From the NCBI GenBank assembly GCA_914767715.1, contig OU612072.1, positions 3,412,001-3,476,000 of the forward strand: a stretch of 64,000 nucleotides of DNA. Reading direction: 5' to 3'. The position numbers were made by a program, and so were the translations under genes. Positions 11,184 through 24,426 of this stretch are shown one piece after another (within the stretch, counting starts at the first letter, position 1; each line of letters begins with the position of its first letter). The notes beneath the pieces are model-generated. The model did no database searches, was not told the DNA's origin, and saw nothing but the letters and a program-made list of their open reading frames with translations. This DNA is from Membranipora membranacea (Eukaryota > Bryozoa > Gymnolaemata > Cheilostomatida > Membraniporidae).

Positions 11184-14020
11184 CTACGACTGATATAATA
11201 TATAATAACTCCATGTACTGATATTTCTGTATTGACAAACAATCTGACCTGGATACAGAGAAGAGGGAGATCCTGGCTTATCAGGCTTCTCGCCTCTGTC
11301 ACCTTCTATCTCTTCCTCTCTGTAACAGACAAACAGTAAAGATTTACGAGTTTATATGATTTTCTATCACACATTGGCATTAGTCAGGGGACAAGATCTG
11401 TAGCATGTTCTTCACACGTACCTCTGCACTCTTTGAAGCAGTTTTAATGTCATAGCTATTAAATCTTTAAATTCTAAATCTCATAGATAAGGTGCTTAAA
11501 AATGATAGGATGCTTGTAGTAATGAAACCTTCACAATGTAACTTATACCTGAACTTAAAGTTGTTACAAAAACTGAAATTAAAGTTTTACCTCTGCTGAA
11601 CTTTCTTTCTTTTCCTCATAATAAAAAAGATGGCCAGTCCAGTTACTCCCGCCACAGCTATAAGAGGTGCGATAACGTAGGCCGGGTTCATACTACCATT
11701 TTGCTGTTGGTTCTGGGATGGGGCTGTGGTGAGCACCCTGGTGCCTCTCAACCTCAGTTTCATAAAGAGGGCAGGCTACAATAAATAATTACACAATAAA
11801 AAAATGTCACACCAAATAATGTAGAGTGCCAACTAGATCTGAGAGGAAGAAACTAAGAAATATAATTCCTTCATACACCTCATAAAATACTGGAACCAAT
11901 AACAAGAATTGCTGAGGTGGCGTCAGATTTCGTACTTTTTGAGATGGCCATTAAGCTTTTGATAAGACATTTGTTACAGCTTAAAATCTTATAATTTTAT
12001 ATTGGACCCAAGCGATGATCCTGAGGAATAGTAGAATGTTCCCATCTCAGCTTAAAAACAAAGACTGGATGACCAGTGTGTCAGACAAACTGTCCCATAG
12101 TGTAGAATACTAACCTTCCCTGGACAGCTGACTTGAATGATGTAGTCATCTGGCTTCAAAGATGCAGATTTAGATTTAATTGTGTCTCCAGTTAGTACGA
12201 ACGGAGAAGCCCCGTCATCAACTAGCTGACAACCTAACCCAAAAAGAGTGTTCAATAGAAACATCACAACCATACATCAAGCCCCTTTGGCTACAATATG
12301 GGGATAAAATGGAATGATACAAAGTTCAAATGAATATATAGCATATTTCGCAGCTGAGATGGCCTATGTCTCAGGTTCAGGTTGGTTGAACCAGGGTTGG
12401 AGATAAAACAATCAATTCGATCATGACTGTAGGGAACAATAACATAACTATTTGCAGTACCCTGATACGACTTAACCTGTCACCCAACTTCTGCGGGCAC
12501 AGAGGCAAACATAACTTACCTGTTACATCTAGGCCAAGGATACTAGCCAAAGATAATCCATTTGTAACTGACTCCAGATTCAGATCTTTCGCAAACCATA
12601 AAGTTTGGATAGTAGTAGTTTCAACCAAAGGGCTGGCAGTTGATGCCAGTGATTGGGTTGATGTCTGCAGTTGTCCAGTTGTAGTTGGTACAATACCCGT
12701 TGTGTTCCATGTATTTGTTGAATTAATAAACTGTTCTGTTGAATTTGTGGCAGCACCGGTGGCTGTTAAATCTGCACTTGTTGTTTGCTGGTTCCCTGTT
12801 GTGTGATTTCCCATCGTGACATCTATTGCAACTAAGGATGTTGTCTGATCAGCTGATGATGTAGATTTTCGGAGAATGTTGTTGGTTGTCAATGGAACGG
12901 TTTTTGGTGGAGAAGATTTTGTTGTGGAGTCAAATGTAATCTTTGAAGAGGTTGTTGGTGTTTTTGTAGAAGTCTGTGAGGCAGTAGCTGAGGGGGTTGC
13001 TGTCATTGTAGTTCCGTTAGATAAAAGGTAAGTCACCGGTGTTGTGATGGTGGTTGTTGGTGTGTCAGTTGCTTTTGTCGGCGTGGTGGTTGTTGTTGGT
13101 GGAGGTGTATTAGTTGTTGATGTTGAAGTTGTTGTCGGGGTGGTGGTTGTTGTTGGTGTGGTGGTTGTCGCTGTTGAGGTGGTTGTAGTTGGTGTGGTTT
13201 GTGTGGTGGAGGTTGTTGTTGGTGTGGTTGAGGTTGTTGTTGGTGTGGTGGAGGTTGATGTTGGTGTGGTGGTTGTTGTTGATCTGGTGGAAGTTGTTGG
13301 TGCTGTGGTTGTTGTTGGTGTGGTGGTTGTTGTTGTGGTGGTGGTTGTTGTTGTCGATGGTGTGGTGGTTGTTGTTGGTGTGGTTGTGGTACAATAACAG
13401 TCTAGAAATTCAGTTTCTGCGTTAAGAGCACCACCAGGACATTCAGGCGACTTCTTACATTGTCTCTTCCTGGTCTGTTCAGTTATACCGTTCTGACAGT
13501 CACAAGCAGGAGCCCAATTAGACCACTCTGACCACCCTACAGTCAACATCAATAGAATTAAGGTCAATGGCTGTATTCGATAGTTTATAATAGTAATAAA
13601 TTTAAATCTCAGTTGTATTTAAGTTCTGATGCTGGGATTCGTCAACAACGATATTTTCAACTTTTTTCGAACAAGGTTAACCTCGATGACCTCTTATCAT
13701 GTCTCAACTAAGTGTTATGGGTTCAAGCCAAAGAGCCTCACTAATGCATCTTTACATTAACCGATAACGCAAGCCTTTCCCAGCAATGCCCAACAGAATT
13801 TGTTCATACAGGGACCAGAATTGACTGAGAGTTTGTTGATATATTTTGGCTTATTTTGGGTTATGAGGTTCTGTTACAGATAAGTATAAACATGCTTACC
13901 TACTACAGGGGGTGCTCCACACTCAGTGATAAGAAAACACGAGATCAACAAAGCACTGTATACTGAGTACAGAGCAAACCTTAAAACTCTCTGATCCTCT
14001 ACACTAGAGCCCTCTAACAT
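11184..14020 (-). CDS. TSP1-containing mucin-like type I membrane protein
   Basis: Five exons join in phase: 14020-13900 (start MLEGSSVEDQR, then a hydrophobic signal segment), 13536-12520, 12233-12115, 11775-11591, 11319-11184 (TAG); 525 codons. Exon 2 opens with a thrombospondin type 1 repeat (WSEWSNW, then paired Cys, R-K-R-Q-C, CPGG, C-Y-C). It runs into a Thr-rich mucin region (PTTTTT units, about residues 95-200) and a further Ser/Thr-rich stretch with Asn-glycosylation motifs. Exon 3 has a compact Cys-containing module (GCQLVDD to SCPGK). Exon 4 carries the membrane helix (YVIAPLIAVAGVTGLAIFF) followed by MRKRKK. An in-frame Met 12 codons upstream is an alternative start. The exact 3' end is less certain: a GTCAGA donor before the stop would allow another exon. 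It is probably an adhesion or surface-coat protein; the ligand is unknown. Confidence 0.78.
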
Positions 14021-14738
14021 GATAATATGTATGGGGTAAATTTCAATGATAAACAAGAATCTAAAAAACTTTTAAAAATCCCCAGCAAGATTATGTTATG
14101 ACATGATCAGCCTGACAGCAGCAGCATACTACTTGTGCGCTTGAGGAACAAACCATTATTATTGTTGTGATCTTTAGTTGCGTCATCGAAGACAGCACTA
14201 CTCTGAGAGCAGGATAAATATAACAGACACTATTGCTATTTAACTATATTGAATTAAAAATAGTCAGACTTCATCGCTGCTATTTACCTCGGAGGTCCTA
14301 AACAATGTGTGACATATTGAGCTGTCTCAATGAGGTCCACAAGATGCTCCAGTCATAAGGCAGAGTAGAAGACAAGGGTTTTTATGGTTAAATGTCATTT
14401 TTATTTGCCAGTAGCATTTTGCGTAATAATAACCTAATCCAATCAAGTAATTCAAATCTATTTTATTGGGCCAGTGAACAAAAACTATGACTATTTACAA
14501 ATAAAAAACCCAGAATGATTGATTCATCTGCGAACATAATAAAATATCTATTGGATCTTATTTCAGTCAGGAGCATATTGCCATTACAACATTAAAATCT
14601 TCCAATGACATGTGTTCAAAAATCATTATGTACACACTTATATAGCTAAGAGCTCATACACCAGATTACAGATGTACTTTCTTGCGTACATCTGGTACTT
14701 GGTCAGGTCAGACGGATATCTTTGAGCTGATATCCCTG
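14021..14738. other. Gap between the mucin gene start and the SMU1 stop
   Basis: Both neighbours are on the minus strand, so this is SMU1 3' UTR plus mucin promoter. A polyadenylation signal in minus orientation (TTTATT at 14462-14467) lies about 270 bases past the SMU1 stop. A perfect 9-bp hairpin is at 14664-14690. No ORF of interest was seen. Confidence 0.5.
14664..14690. other. Hairpin in the SMU1 3' UTR
   Basis: CAGATGTAC and GTACATCTG form a perfect 9-bp stem around an 8-base loop, about 50 bases downstream of the SMU1 stop codon on the minus strand. With ACCAGA before it and TGGT after it, the stem can extend with a bulge. Function unknown. Confidence 0.5.
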
Positions 14739-17700
14739 TTAAGGTTTCCAGAGACGAAGCAGTCCATCCTCAGAAAATGTACCAATCATATTCTGATGTG
14801 GATGGTGACATAGACCAATCACATCCATCTCATGCACCTGAGAGGAAGAGTGGAATTAGGTTATGTAAAATACAATATGTAAGACATTATGTGTCGAGAT
14901 GAGTTATATCTTTCCATTAACATATAAATCTGTGTATGTATATTGACCCATAATATACTAGGTATGATATTTTATGTAAAACATGTTACATCAATGATGT
15001 GGAATATCCCATGTTATGTTACATAAAGTATGTCTCACAAAAATGCCGTATCAGATATTTTACAGAGCTTATCTGACATATTTATGTCGTGTCTGGTAGG
15101 ATAGCAGGGGAAGACAGAGTTATTCGATCAAAAAATGTGTGGAAGCAGCCTTAAAAAGAACGTAAGTACCCAATGAACGGTGGTTGGGATGACAGTGGCT
15201 TTTTTATTATCTGATTTTGTCATTCTATTTAGTTTTTACTACCTATTTGCAAAAATATTTTGTATTTACAAAGAGCTTAACGTTCAACCAAGCTCAGCAT
15301 GGGGGCTTTAGAGATTAAAGGCTGGTTGCTAACATCAACAGTATCTCTATCAAAATTTTAACAATGCCCGAGACCAAATATGAGAAGTCTTCTCAAATAG
15401 ACAAATGTCATGTTTGAAAAGCGGCATCTATGATGCAATGTACAATCATATCAAATTAAAAATATTGATAACATGAAATATGACTTTTGTTAAAGCTATT
15501 TAGTTGTTTTGCCACCATGGTGACAATCATATTATTATTGGTAATGATAATGATTACGATGTTCTACATGGTCTGATATGGGGTAGTATTACTTGACAAC
15601 CCAGGTCATAAAGCCATAAAATCAACATTTTTATTATGATAGTCAGGATATATCAGGGTAAAAACTCTAACTGTCTCGTTATCGTTATTCCATCTCCCGA
15701 CATACAGGCGCATCTTTAACATAATAGTACAACTGGTTTTTGGATTGCCAGTGGATATTGAAAATGTACTTTTTGGGTGATCCTATCAGCGTCGATAGTG
15801 CAACTTAAAGGGCAACCAAGGTTTCGCAGCAATGGATTAATGGGTAGTAAATGATGTGCTGGGCAGCACCAGCTTTCTGCATTACGCGATGCAAAACTCA
15901 AAGTAGTTGCTGACTCTAAGCTGGGTAACACTTCAGTTTAGGGGAGGTTCCAAGACTTTGCTGTAATAATTATAGAGCGCAGGCTGAATAATAACAGGAA
16001 CAGGAAACTGCTGTGTGGTATTCTCTTTTAGCTGAGTTTGAGTACCTGATGGAAGAAACGTTTCACAAGAATTCTGGCTGAATAATCATCCGAATTATAT
16101 TTTGTCTTTTTCCCCATGCAGAAGGAAGTTGTTTGAAACCTTGGTTGCCTTTTAAAGTTTTTCGCAAGGATACTCTGACAGTGGTTTATAGGTAAAGATA
16201 TTTTATGTGAGCCAATAAAGCATAGGTTTCAGGGACAGTCTTCAAACTCAGACAGAGAGATAGGTTTTTTTATGGAAGTTTTCAGATTAAACTTTGTCAC
16301 AGATATTTTAATTCCCAGATTTACTATCCAAAGGCTGTGGTAAGCTGCTTACCCAGAAATTCGCCCTCTAATTGAATCCAATTGCAGTAGAACAGATATA
16401 TCACACAGACAATCATGAGACACTTACACTAAGAGTACGTTCCAGTTTGCCGGTCTTAGCGCTAAAGCAGTAGAGTACAAGATCCTCTCCTACACAATAA
16501 TACCAGTCACCTCGAGGAGATATAACAGCACATACAAAGTCACCTCCCTCTCGCTTACCACTCGTAAAACTACGCACAATCTGTAAGAAGAATATAAACA
16601 GTAAAACTACGTACAATATGTAAGAGGAAATAAAAAGTAAAACTAGAAACAATCTGTAGTCAGGAAATTAAGAAAGTACCATCATGCCACCGCACCGCCC
16701 TAAAAAACCTCATCCATTTTTGAAGATTTGCAAGCTATACTCACTCCACACCAAGGCGTGTGAATCATATCAAATTATCAGTTTTTAGAAGGCAAAATTC
16801 ATGCAACACTTAGGTGAGAATCATGTTTGTGTAGTGAGAAAATTCACCTATTTGTATTTAGCAGCCTAGCCATGAAATATTGAATTCACGGGTTTGTATA
16901 TTTAGCGATTTTTGGAATTCTTGTATATGAGCTATCACCAAAAAATTTGCCAAAATCTTAAGCGGAATTGATATTAATTGAATTTTCAAGTAGCAAAATA
17001 CCATAACTACTACTGCTGGCAGTCAGAAAAATGTGTGTTCATCAAATTCTGTAGAGCTCAAAGATAACAGTTCGAGGATTAAATCTCACAGTTGTCACCT
17101 GATGGTTACATTTCCTTGTCTGTCAGCAGTAGCAAACGCTTGTGCTGTGTACTTACCTGTCCCTGCATGTTCATAATGGAGATAGTATTACTTCTGTTAC
17201 AAACTAAGAACTGATCCTGATTTTTAGGCAGTAGATGTACGCTATGTACCGGTACGTCCGCACTAGTTGTACCTCCCAGTGATTTAAACGTAGCTGTGCA
17301 TTCTGTAGACTTCAAGCTCCATAACTTAATAGTACCGTCCGATGAGCCACTGTGAAGTGAGCAAAATTTACATGGATAGCCAGCTTAGGACTAATTTTGA
17401 GATTCCAAAATCATTTTAAAGACAAGAGAAATCAGTAAATGAGATCCAACGTATCTCACTCACAACGATATTATTAAGACAGGCACATGTCAGATATCAC
17501 ATGTGAGGTCTGTAATCTCAAGTGTCATGGTGTCATGATAATCAAGACATACACCGGAGCAGCTCTAAGCGTGTCAAATGATTTCACAATTTCAGTTAGC
17601 ATAAAATTGTTTTTGTTTTTAGTCGACATACCTGAGTATATGGTGGTTATCTTGGGTGAAGGAGACATCATTAACAAAGGACATGTGACCTTTGAACTCC

Positions 17701-20700
17701 TTCAGTAGCTTACCGGACTTCAATCCATGAATTCTAGAAATGAAAGAAGGATGGCATGGAGTGAGATTCAACAAAGATTGCCATCAAAATAGAGATTGTA
17801 GGATGTCTCAGGTGAGGATTAAAAATATAACCCAAGGCAAGTAGAACAAGCAGCTGGGAAATGAGAGATTGAATCAAGTTTTCTAAATCTTTGTTTGTTG
17901 TCCGGTGAGTCGTTTACCTGATGATTTGATCAAAGGAAGCACTGACTATCTGACTGTTATCTCTAGAGAACTGTACACAGGTAACTCCCTTAGTGTGAGC
18001 TTTTTCATATCTCCTCAAACATTGTCCGCTAATCACCTTCCATACCTGCAAATAATATATAACTGAGGTCAATGAAGGCACACATACAGCTAGATTAATT
18101 ATTTTGAGTTACCTCCTCAATATTTAGTTCACATGTTACATAATACACATATTGAAAAATCTTATACCTGCATATGATTTGCTGCCATTGATTTGATTTG
18201 CCTACATTCGGAGCATTTCACCCTCTAACCAATAGCTTGATTGGGTGTTTGACATCATATTGTGGAAAAGGAGATTCAAAGTGGGTAGGTTTCTATTCTA
18301 CATATAATTAGAGAAATGATTGGTAAAGCATTATAACCCTGTATACATAATGTGATATATATAATGTCGATAAATGTGCCAGGCAGGAAAAATGCCAGAT
18401 ATGATTTTTTCTGCAGTTTCCAGTTCTGAAGTTGACAACTGTTTTCAATTGAGGGGACAACTTCCTATCAATCTACAATCCATTTCTATCAATAAATGAA
18501 AAGTCTGGCCGAATGAAACAGAAAGGTTGTGCATATGATTATACCACTAGGCCGCAAACTGCCATCTCACCTTTATTTTACCATCCTGAGATCCAGTAGC
18601 TAACATCTCCGAGTCCTTACTGAAGGCCATACACAAAACAGCAGCGTCCATCATCATAAAATTATCCTGATAAAGTAGAGAAAGTGTGAGTTTTTCAAAT
18701 TTGACCATCATGAACGACTCCAGCTATAAGTTTTATGACCACGATTGCACCTAACTGTTTGAGGCCCATCTATCTGATTGCACTCTTGTTCAAATGTATC
18801 TCATATTATAACTGCATATCGAACAAATTGTACAGTACAGACATTGACAAAGATTATGAATTACATGAATTAGAACAACACCCCTCACCTGAGCCTGATA
18901 CTTGAGATCCTTTCTGATTTTACCAGTAGTAAAGTTCCACACCTCGATGAATCCGTCCACACTACCAGTAATTAGGTACTGACCGTCTGGTGAAAACTTA
19001 GCTGACTCTATGTGAGATTTCTGTCCGAACTTAAACAAAAATAATTTATCAGTCAAAGCCGTCTACTCAGAACAGTGACAGTTTTATTAACAGTTAGATG
19101 CCGATACTCTATTGGTTATCTTTGAGTATTATCACCCTGAACAGTTAGTAGGGTAAAATTGACAGACATGTTAATTAGAAATCTAGAGGAACTTAGTGAA
19201 GGTGTGAAGGAACTGATTGAGATGCAATCACGCCACATTCTACTAGTACTTTATCAGGAACATGGCTACAGCAGCTAAACGGCAAAAATTCTCAATCTGA
19301 CAAACCTCCAAATCTACAGTCGTCAAACCCGAAATATATAAGGAAGAAACAGATGTGTCCCAATTCATGCCATAAATACAGTATAATATAATTACAACAA
19401 ACCTTGATAGTTTTGGAGAGCATTGTGGGACACTTCTCATCTTCCTGTTCCCTGACAGCGGCCTTTCCCCTGAATACATCAATAGTTGTACCTGAAAAAT
19501 AAGAATAAGCAACTATTCAAAATGACCCATATTAAATTTTACTAGTGCGGAATAAGAAGATAATTAAAAATAGAAATGATGGTAATATACAGTAGCAGTA
19601 GCCTTGTAACATAGATAAGGCCAAAAGGACAGTTACATGTAACTAGAAAGAAGCCAAATTCCCAAATTTATAGAGACTGATGAGAGTTGCTTGAATCAAT
19701 TGCTGAATGCGATTTATGTGACAGCAATAACATTTTCATCATAGTATGGCCCTTTTTATTCACAATTAGGTAAAATAATGCTATGTATATAAGTTCATAT
19801 GTTGAGTGTACATTCACAGAATGAATTTACAAAACTCAGTCTAAACAATATTATTTCTACCACATAAGACACTTACCAGGGGGCAGGAGTCCTTGATGTT
19901 GTTGCCATTTGAGAGCCTGACCTAGCAGAGATAAAAGACGGGACGGGGGTACCACGTGTACCTCAGTACTCAGAGCTTGGGCTATAGCTGCTCTTCTCTT
20001 CTCCTTAGACTGGCCATCAGGATATCCCTAAAATACACAAGAGGCAGATAGAGACATGAGAAGGTAATCCCTAAAATACACAAGAGGAAGATGGAGAGCA
20101 GGTGGAGACATGAGAAGGTAACACAAGAGGCAGATAGAGACATGAGAAGGTAACTTAGGCATTTATTTACTTGTGCAGTTAACTATAGAAATGACAAAGT
20201 TTGAAAAGTTCATTAAAACAACAATTAGGGTGTGTCACTTGCTTAACTAAGTGTATCAAGAAGCTACCACTCTGGCATTTACTGTAACAATTTATATTTA
20301 ATACATAGCAGTTCATCCACATTATAAAGGAAAAGTTTTCCAATCCGTTGTGAGAGAATTTTATGAAAAATACTTGAAAACCAGAATATTTGTCAATGAT
20401 TTATAATAAATTATGATTACCTCTCTGGGGTCAAAGTATGACCTGGCCAGCATGTTCTCCAGATGAACATACCTATCAGCCTGATTCTGCTTCAGCATAA
20501 TCATAGGATCTGTCTGTCTAAGCAGAGATCTCGCTGCTCCTAACTCTCTCAACTCAATCAGCTCCAACACGATCTGTCAAATAACAGGTATAAAAACTAG
20601 CTTGTCGCACAAAGCAAAACACTTATAGAAGGATTAAGGATTATTCCATGACCGACACTTTTTGCTCTAACACCGGATTATCATTTTTCAAACTTGGCAG

Positions 20701-22197
20701 TCACTATGAGACTGGAAGAACAGGATAACCGTAAAACATGGAGGAGCCAATATATATGCTTTTGATACATTGGAATTTCCCAAAGACAAAACAAAAACCA
20801 TCTATTTTTTGTGTATACAATCAGCAATAGTCAGTATGCCTACCTGTTCGTAGAGGTCAATAAGTTTATTATCAGGCAGTTTGAGATTTTGTATAGCCTG
20901 TAATACAACATCCCAGTGTCCATTGTGTATCTCAGACTGAAAACTCTCCACAGAGTCGACGGTGTTGAGAGAACATCCCGTCTCCTCCTGCAGGGTCAGA
21001 AGAGTGCGGTGAAGATTATTCTCTTTCAGATACTGCTCGATGAGGCGCACCACACTGTAGGTAAAACAAATATGATGAATTAACACAACAATGTTTGGTC
21101 CAGGGGGGGGGGGTATGATTCAGACAGTGACTATATATCCTCATATTCTGAGGTGTGACTGCTTATCATGCAGTGCATTTAAGTGCATTTAATGTAATCA
21201 GGAACTAGGAAACCCGACCACAGGTTTTGCAATATGAGACCCTCTTAGCCTAGCCTAGGAGTTGGTTAGGAAGTTAGTCTTTAGCTTAGCTAGGTAAAAA
21301 AAGAAAATGTATTACACAGCAGAGCAGTAACAGTGTGTCCATATCAGTTAAGAACCAGTCAGACCAAGTTTAAAAATTGTGGTAGGGCTATGCATAGGTT
21401 ATCAACCAACTAGGAATATATGAGTAGAGTAAAATTAACCTTGGAATGACTACATGCCAGAATTCTGGAAATTCCACTGCTCAAACAAATGCCTCAACAA
21501 ATGAGGCACTCGGCTTATACCTGACATTGGTAGTTTACGAGTGTTCTAAAGTAATTGAGGTTGAGGTAAAAATTGGTAAACACCTAAACCTGTTGATGAC
21601 CGGAACCTGGCCTATCGACAAACGGTTTTGACATTTATTGCCAGGACCTTCATCTATGAAGTTGGAGATCTTCCATGAAGTAAGTAGTAAGTATAAACCC
21701 TGGTTGGTTACATTATTACTCACTCCACTACCTTATTTTATTATTTATTCTCCCAGAAAATTGAATTTCAAACATACATACACTACAGTAGCAGTACACA
21801 TACAGTGAATTCAGCTTGCATGATGATGACATATTTGCTGGATGTCTTTATAGAAAACTGAGGATTTGACTAAGAATCCTGTTTTGATTGCAATGCTTTG
21901 GAAGCTATTAATTGTACGGGGAAAAAAGATTGATAATATATATATATATATATATATATTATATTGAATGAATGAAATGAATGAACTTAGTCTTAGATGA
22001 AGAAAAAATTCAGAAAGGGTTTTGATGCTTATTTGAAAAGATGGGGGCAATTCAATGTTGTCTAGGCTGTTTATATCTTAGAAAACTGATGAAAGTATTG
22101 TAATCCTATGGTTTTGGGCAATATAAGACCTTAAAACAGGCTTGAAAGCACAAAATAAGATCAAAACTTACTCTGTGGATTCAATTTCGACTGCCAT
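14739..22197 (-). CDS. SMU1: SMU1, WD40 spliceosome component
   Basis: Twelve coding exons join without a phase error: 22197-22172, 21054-20844, 20573-20421, 20027-19877, 19491-19403, 19029-18889, 18666-18571, 18045-17918, 17733-17632, 17349-17157, 16580-16428, 14837-14739 (TAA). The product has 513 residues, the length I recall for the vertebrate protein, and is closely similar along its whole length. A LisH motif (about 6-38) and a CTLH region (about 40-92, ending LIDLYEQ) come first. A linker follows ([12 protein letters not shown]), then seven WD40 blades from about residue 210 ([26 protein letters not shown], ending GLLRLWKP). SMU1 works with RED/IK in B-complex activation of the spliceosome, in the nucleus. 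The start is fixed by the MAVEIES N-terminus. It diverges from the InaF-motif gene 205 bp away. Confidence 0.98.
19990..20160. repeat. Short tandem duplication in a SMU1 intron
   Basis: The phrase ACACAAGAGGCAGATAGAGA followed by CATGAGAAGGTAA is repeated about three times with small changes, starting next to exon 4 of SMU1. It overlaps the polypyrimidine/acceptor side of that exon (CTAAAATACACAAGAGG). Confidence 0.75.
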
Positions 22198-22402
22198 GAC
22201 TGACTCGCAGTTAATAAATTGCAATTCAGCAGTAAATTAATCTCAGTAAAACGCAGACTTGAAATAAAAATGATTTATTTAAGATTAACTCTTGACCTTT
22301 TCAAGGTATTGATTTTTAGCAGAAGCACATTTAGAAGTCCATTTTGAGCACCTCGTGAGCACTTTCTATAAATACAGCACAAGGGAGAAGGACCAGTAGA
22401 AC
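22198..22402. promoter_or_regulatory. Shared promoter region of SMU1 and the InaF-motif gene
   Basis: Only 205 bp separate the start codons of two divergent genes, so this segment must hold both 5' UTRs and core promoters. It has no clear TATA box and no obvious CpG-rich tract; it is AT-rich with an A/T-rich middle. Bidirectional promoters are common for housekeeping genes such as splicing factors. Transcription start sites cannot be placed from sequence alone. Confidence 0.65.
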
Positions 22403-22966
22403 ATGGATTCATCAAACTCATCCAAGAACAGCAATGGGATAGGCAGTAACTACATGATGAGTGGTAAAGCCCATCAACCACATGGAGCAGCAGAGAACAG
22501 AGATTCAAAGAAATGGATCAGGCTGGCTGTTGTTGTCCTGTATTTGATCAGTGTGTCTCTGGCTTCAATTGTCCTGGCAACATACTACATACTATTCTGG
22601 GATGCAAAAGAAGTCTATGCCAGGTAAATGTTTAGATCAATACCTGAACCACCATTAGATGACACTTATACTATTGAAGAATTACTGTCAGTTGTTTGAT
22701 TATTTTGCTGTAGAACAAATAATGCATTAGGTTTTTGTTTTCTTCTGTTACATGTACATAATGTTCATGAATTCTGTTTTTTGACAATTTGATCTTGTTT
22801 TAGATTCAACACAAATGTCACGAATGCAACTACAGACGCGTTTTCAAAGGTGATGAATAATTCAGTTATTACCTCGACACTATCCGGCTTCACAAATACT
22901 GGCCAGATTTTGTACGATAACATGACAACACCCTATGGCATGACCACCTCGACAGGGGACCTATGA
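22403..22966 (+). CDS. InaF-motif single-pass membrane protein (INAFM-like)
   Basis: Two exons, 22403-22623 and 22804-22966 (TGA), join in phase 2 and give 127 residues. After a Ser/Asn-rich N-terminus comes the InaF signature (KKWIRLAVVVLYLISVSLAS, then a second hydrophobic block ending YYILFW), at about residues 36-66. This matches vertebrate INAFM1/INAFM2 and the Drosophila InaF proteins, short helical partners of TRP channels. The C-terminal half has several Asn-X-Thr/Ser motifs (NVT, NAT, NNS, NMT), so it is probably extracellular. A candidate AATAAA is at 23371-23376. Head-to-head with SMU1. The family call is from the motif; a TRP partner is an inference. Confidence 0.85.
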
Positions 22967-24426
22967 TACTCTTGACAAAATTTCTCCTAAGTTTAGGGCA
23001 AAACTCAACCAAGAGATTGGTGGATTGCCCTGTAATTTAAGTTTTTCAGACTTAATGATTAATTGAATTTTTATTCCATGATGCAGCCATTTTCAAGTCC
23101 ATAATTATTTGTTACATCCTTCAATGAATATGTCCATTGCAACAAATTTTTCTGATTTTATGCGATATTCCCTTGGTCCAGGCCATCAGGCATAAGCAAA
23201 TTTTTTACTGATTTATATTTATTTTCGCCTTACAGCGACTGAAATCTTCTTAATTAGTGCATTGAAAAGGTGCCTTATTTCTTTTTACGTATGAAAGGTG
23301 CTGAAAAGTTCTAGTCAGAGGATTTTCAGAGTGGGACTAAACTAAGATTATTTGATTATATGGTTGCGCCAATAAAATGACAACCCTAGGAAAACATCAC
23401 CAATGAATAGTAGCCTGGGCAGGCTGTCGTGTCTGGGTCCGCCAACCCACCCAGACACGACAGCCTGCCTAGGCTAAATGAATAGTTTTTATCACTTTTC
23501 AGAAACTCCTGCATTTTTTTCCGTAACAGTGAGACGGAGAAGACAGAATATTTAGTATTTTCTCAATAGCACAAGTAGAGGACAGAGTTCTATGTTAGTC
23601 TATTTAATGTTATTTGATATCAGGATTGCCTCATTGGATTGAAGCTCCTTTTACAATTTCCTCAAAATGCCCCTGCCCTGCCCTGCCAAAGCATTGCTTT
23701 TAAACCCCTTATCATAGCACAGCCAGCCTCTGAAAGCGTTCAGGATGGCGATCGCGGCCGTAGGCTTGTGCATGCCTATGATTATGCAGCAATAGGAAAT
23801 GGATAGGATGGATATTTACCAAAAGACCAGACTAAACTAGAAATACTGTAATATAGTGCTAATACACTTGTACATGAGTGAACCTTGTAAAACGATCAGA
23901 GGGAGCATGGTAATACAAGTTGATAATGACGGATAACAAGCTTCCTGTTGTTGAGAGCTGGTGTAAACATAACTTTTGCAAATCACCTAATTAACATTTG
24001 GAAAATACAGGTCTGTTTTAAAGATTATATGTGTAGCATACGTATTGAGTTGTTGTGTATAAAACAAACTGGCATATGCTGAAATATTGATGATGATCCT
24101 TTCTCTCTACTGGTAACCATTTTGGATCTGGAATTAGAAGTTATCTATCAATGTATGAAAGGGGGATGACTCTTTAGTGCCAATCACAAATGTAGGTAAC
24201 ATGGAAGGTGTATTTTATTTCAACAAGTGAATAATAAATGAAATCATGATGTCATGACGATGGAAAGATTTCTGAAAACGCATGATGAGTTCATGGTTCA
24301 GTATATCAGGTCCAAAATTAACTTTAATGCTTTTCAAATGAACATCAGTTTTATTTTTACTAGTAACGTTTGACATGGTGGATTGAATTTCCCAGTTGAG
24401 ATCTTTAGACATCATCTATAAATCCA
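22967..24426. other. 3' flank of the InaF gene and of the zinc-finger gene
   Basis: The two flanking genes converge here. It holds AATAAA at 23371 (plus) and TTTATT at 24214-24219 (minus orientation signal for the gene at 24427), plus the near-perfect hairpin at 23412-23475. No coding exon was recognised. Confidence 0.5.
23412..23475. repeat. 26-bp inverted repeat (strong hairpin)
   Basis: The left arm 23412-23437 (AGCCTGGGCAGGCTGTCGTG onward) is the reverse complement of 23450-23475 with a single mismatch, around a 12-base loop (TCCGCCAACCCA). It is GC-rich against AT-rich surroundings. It could be a small palindromic transposon remnant or a structured RNA in the 3' region. Confidence 0.9.

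Noticed and set aside
13044-13425. Plus-strand Val/Gly/Trp-rich ORFs
   Set aside because: They are the antisense of the Thr-rich mucin exon; stop-free only because of the repeat.
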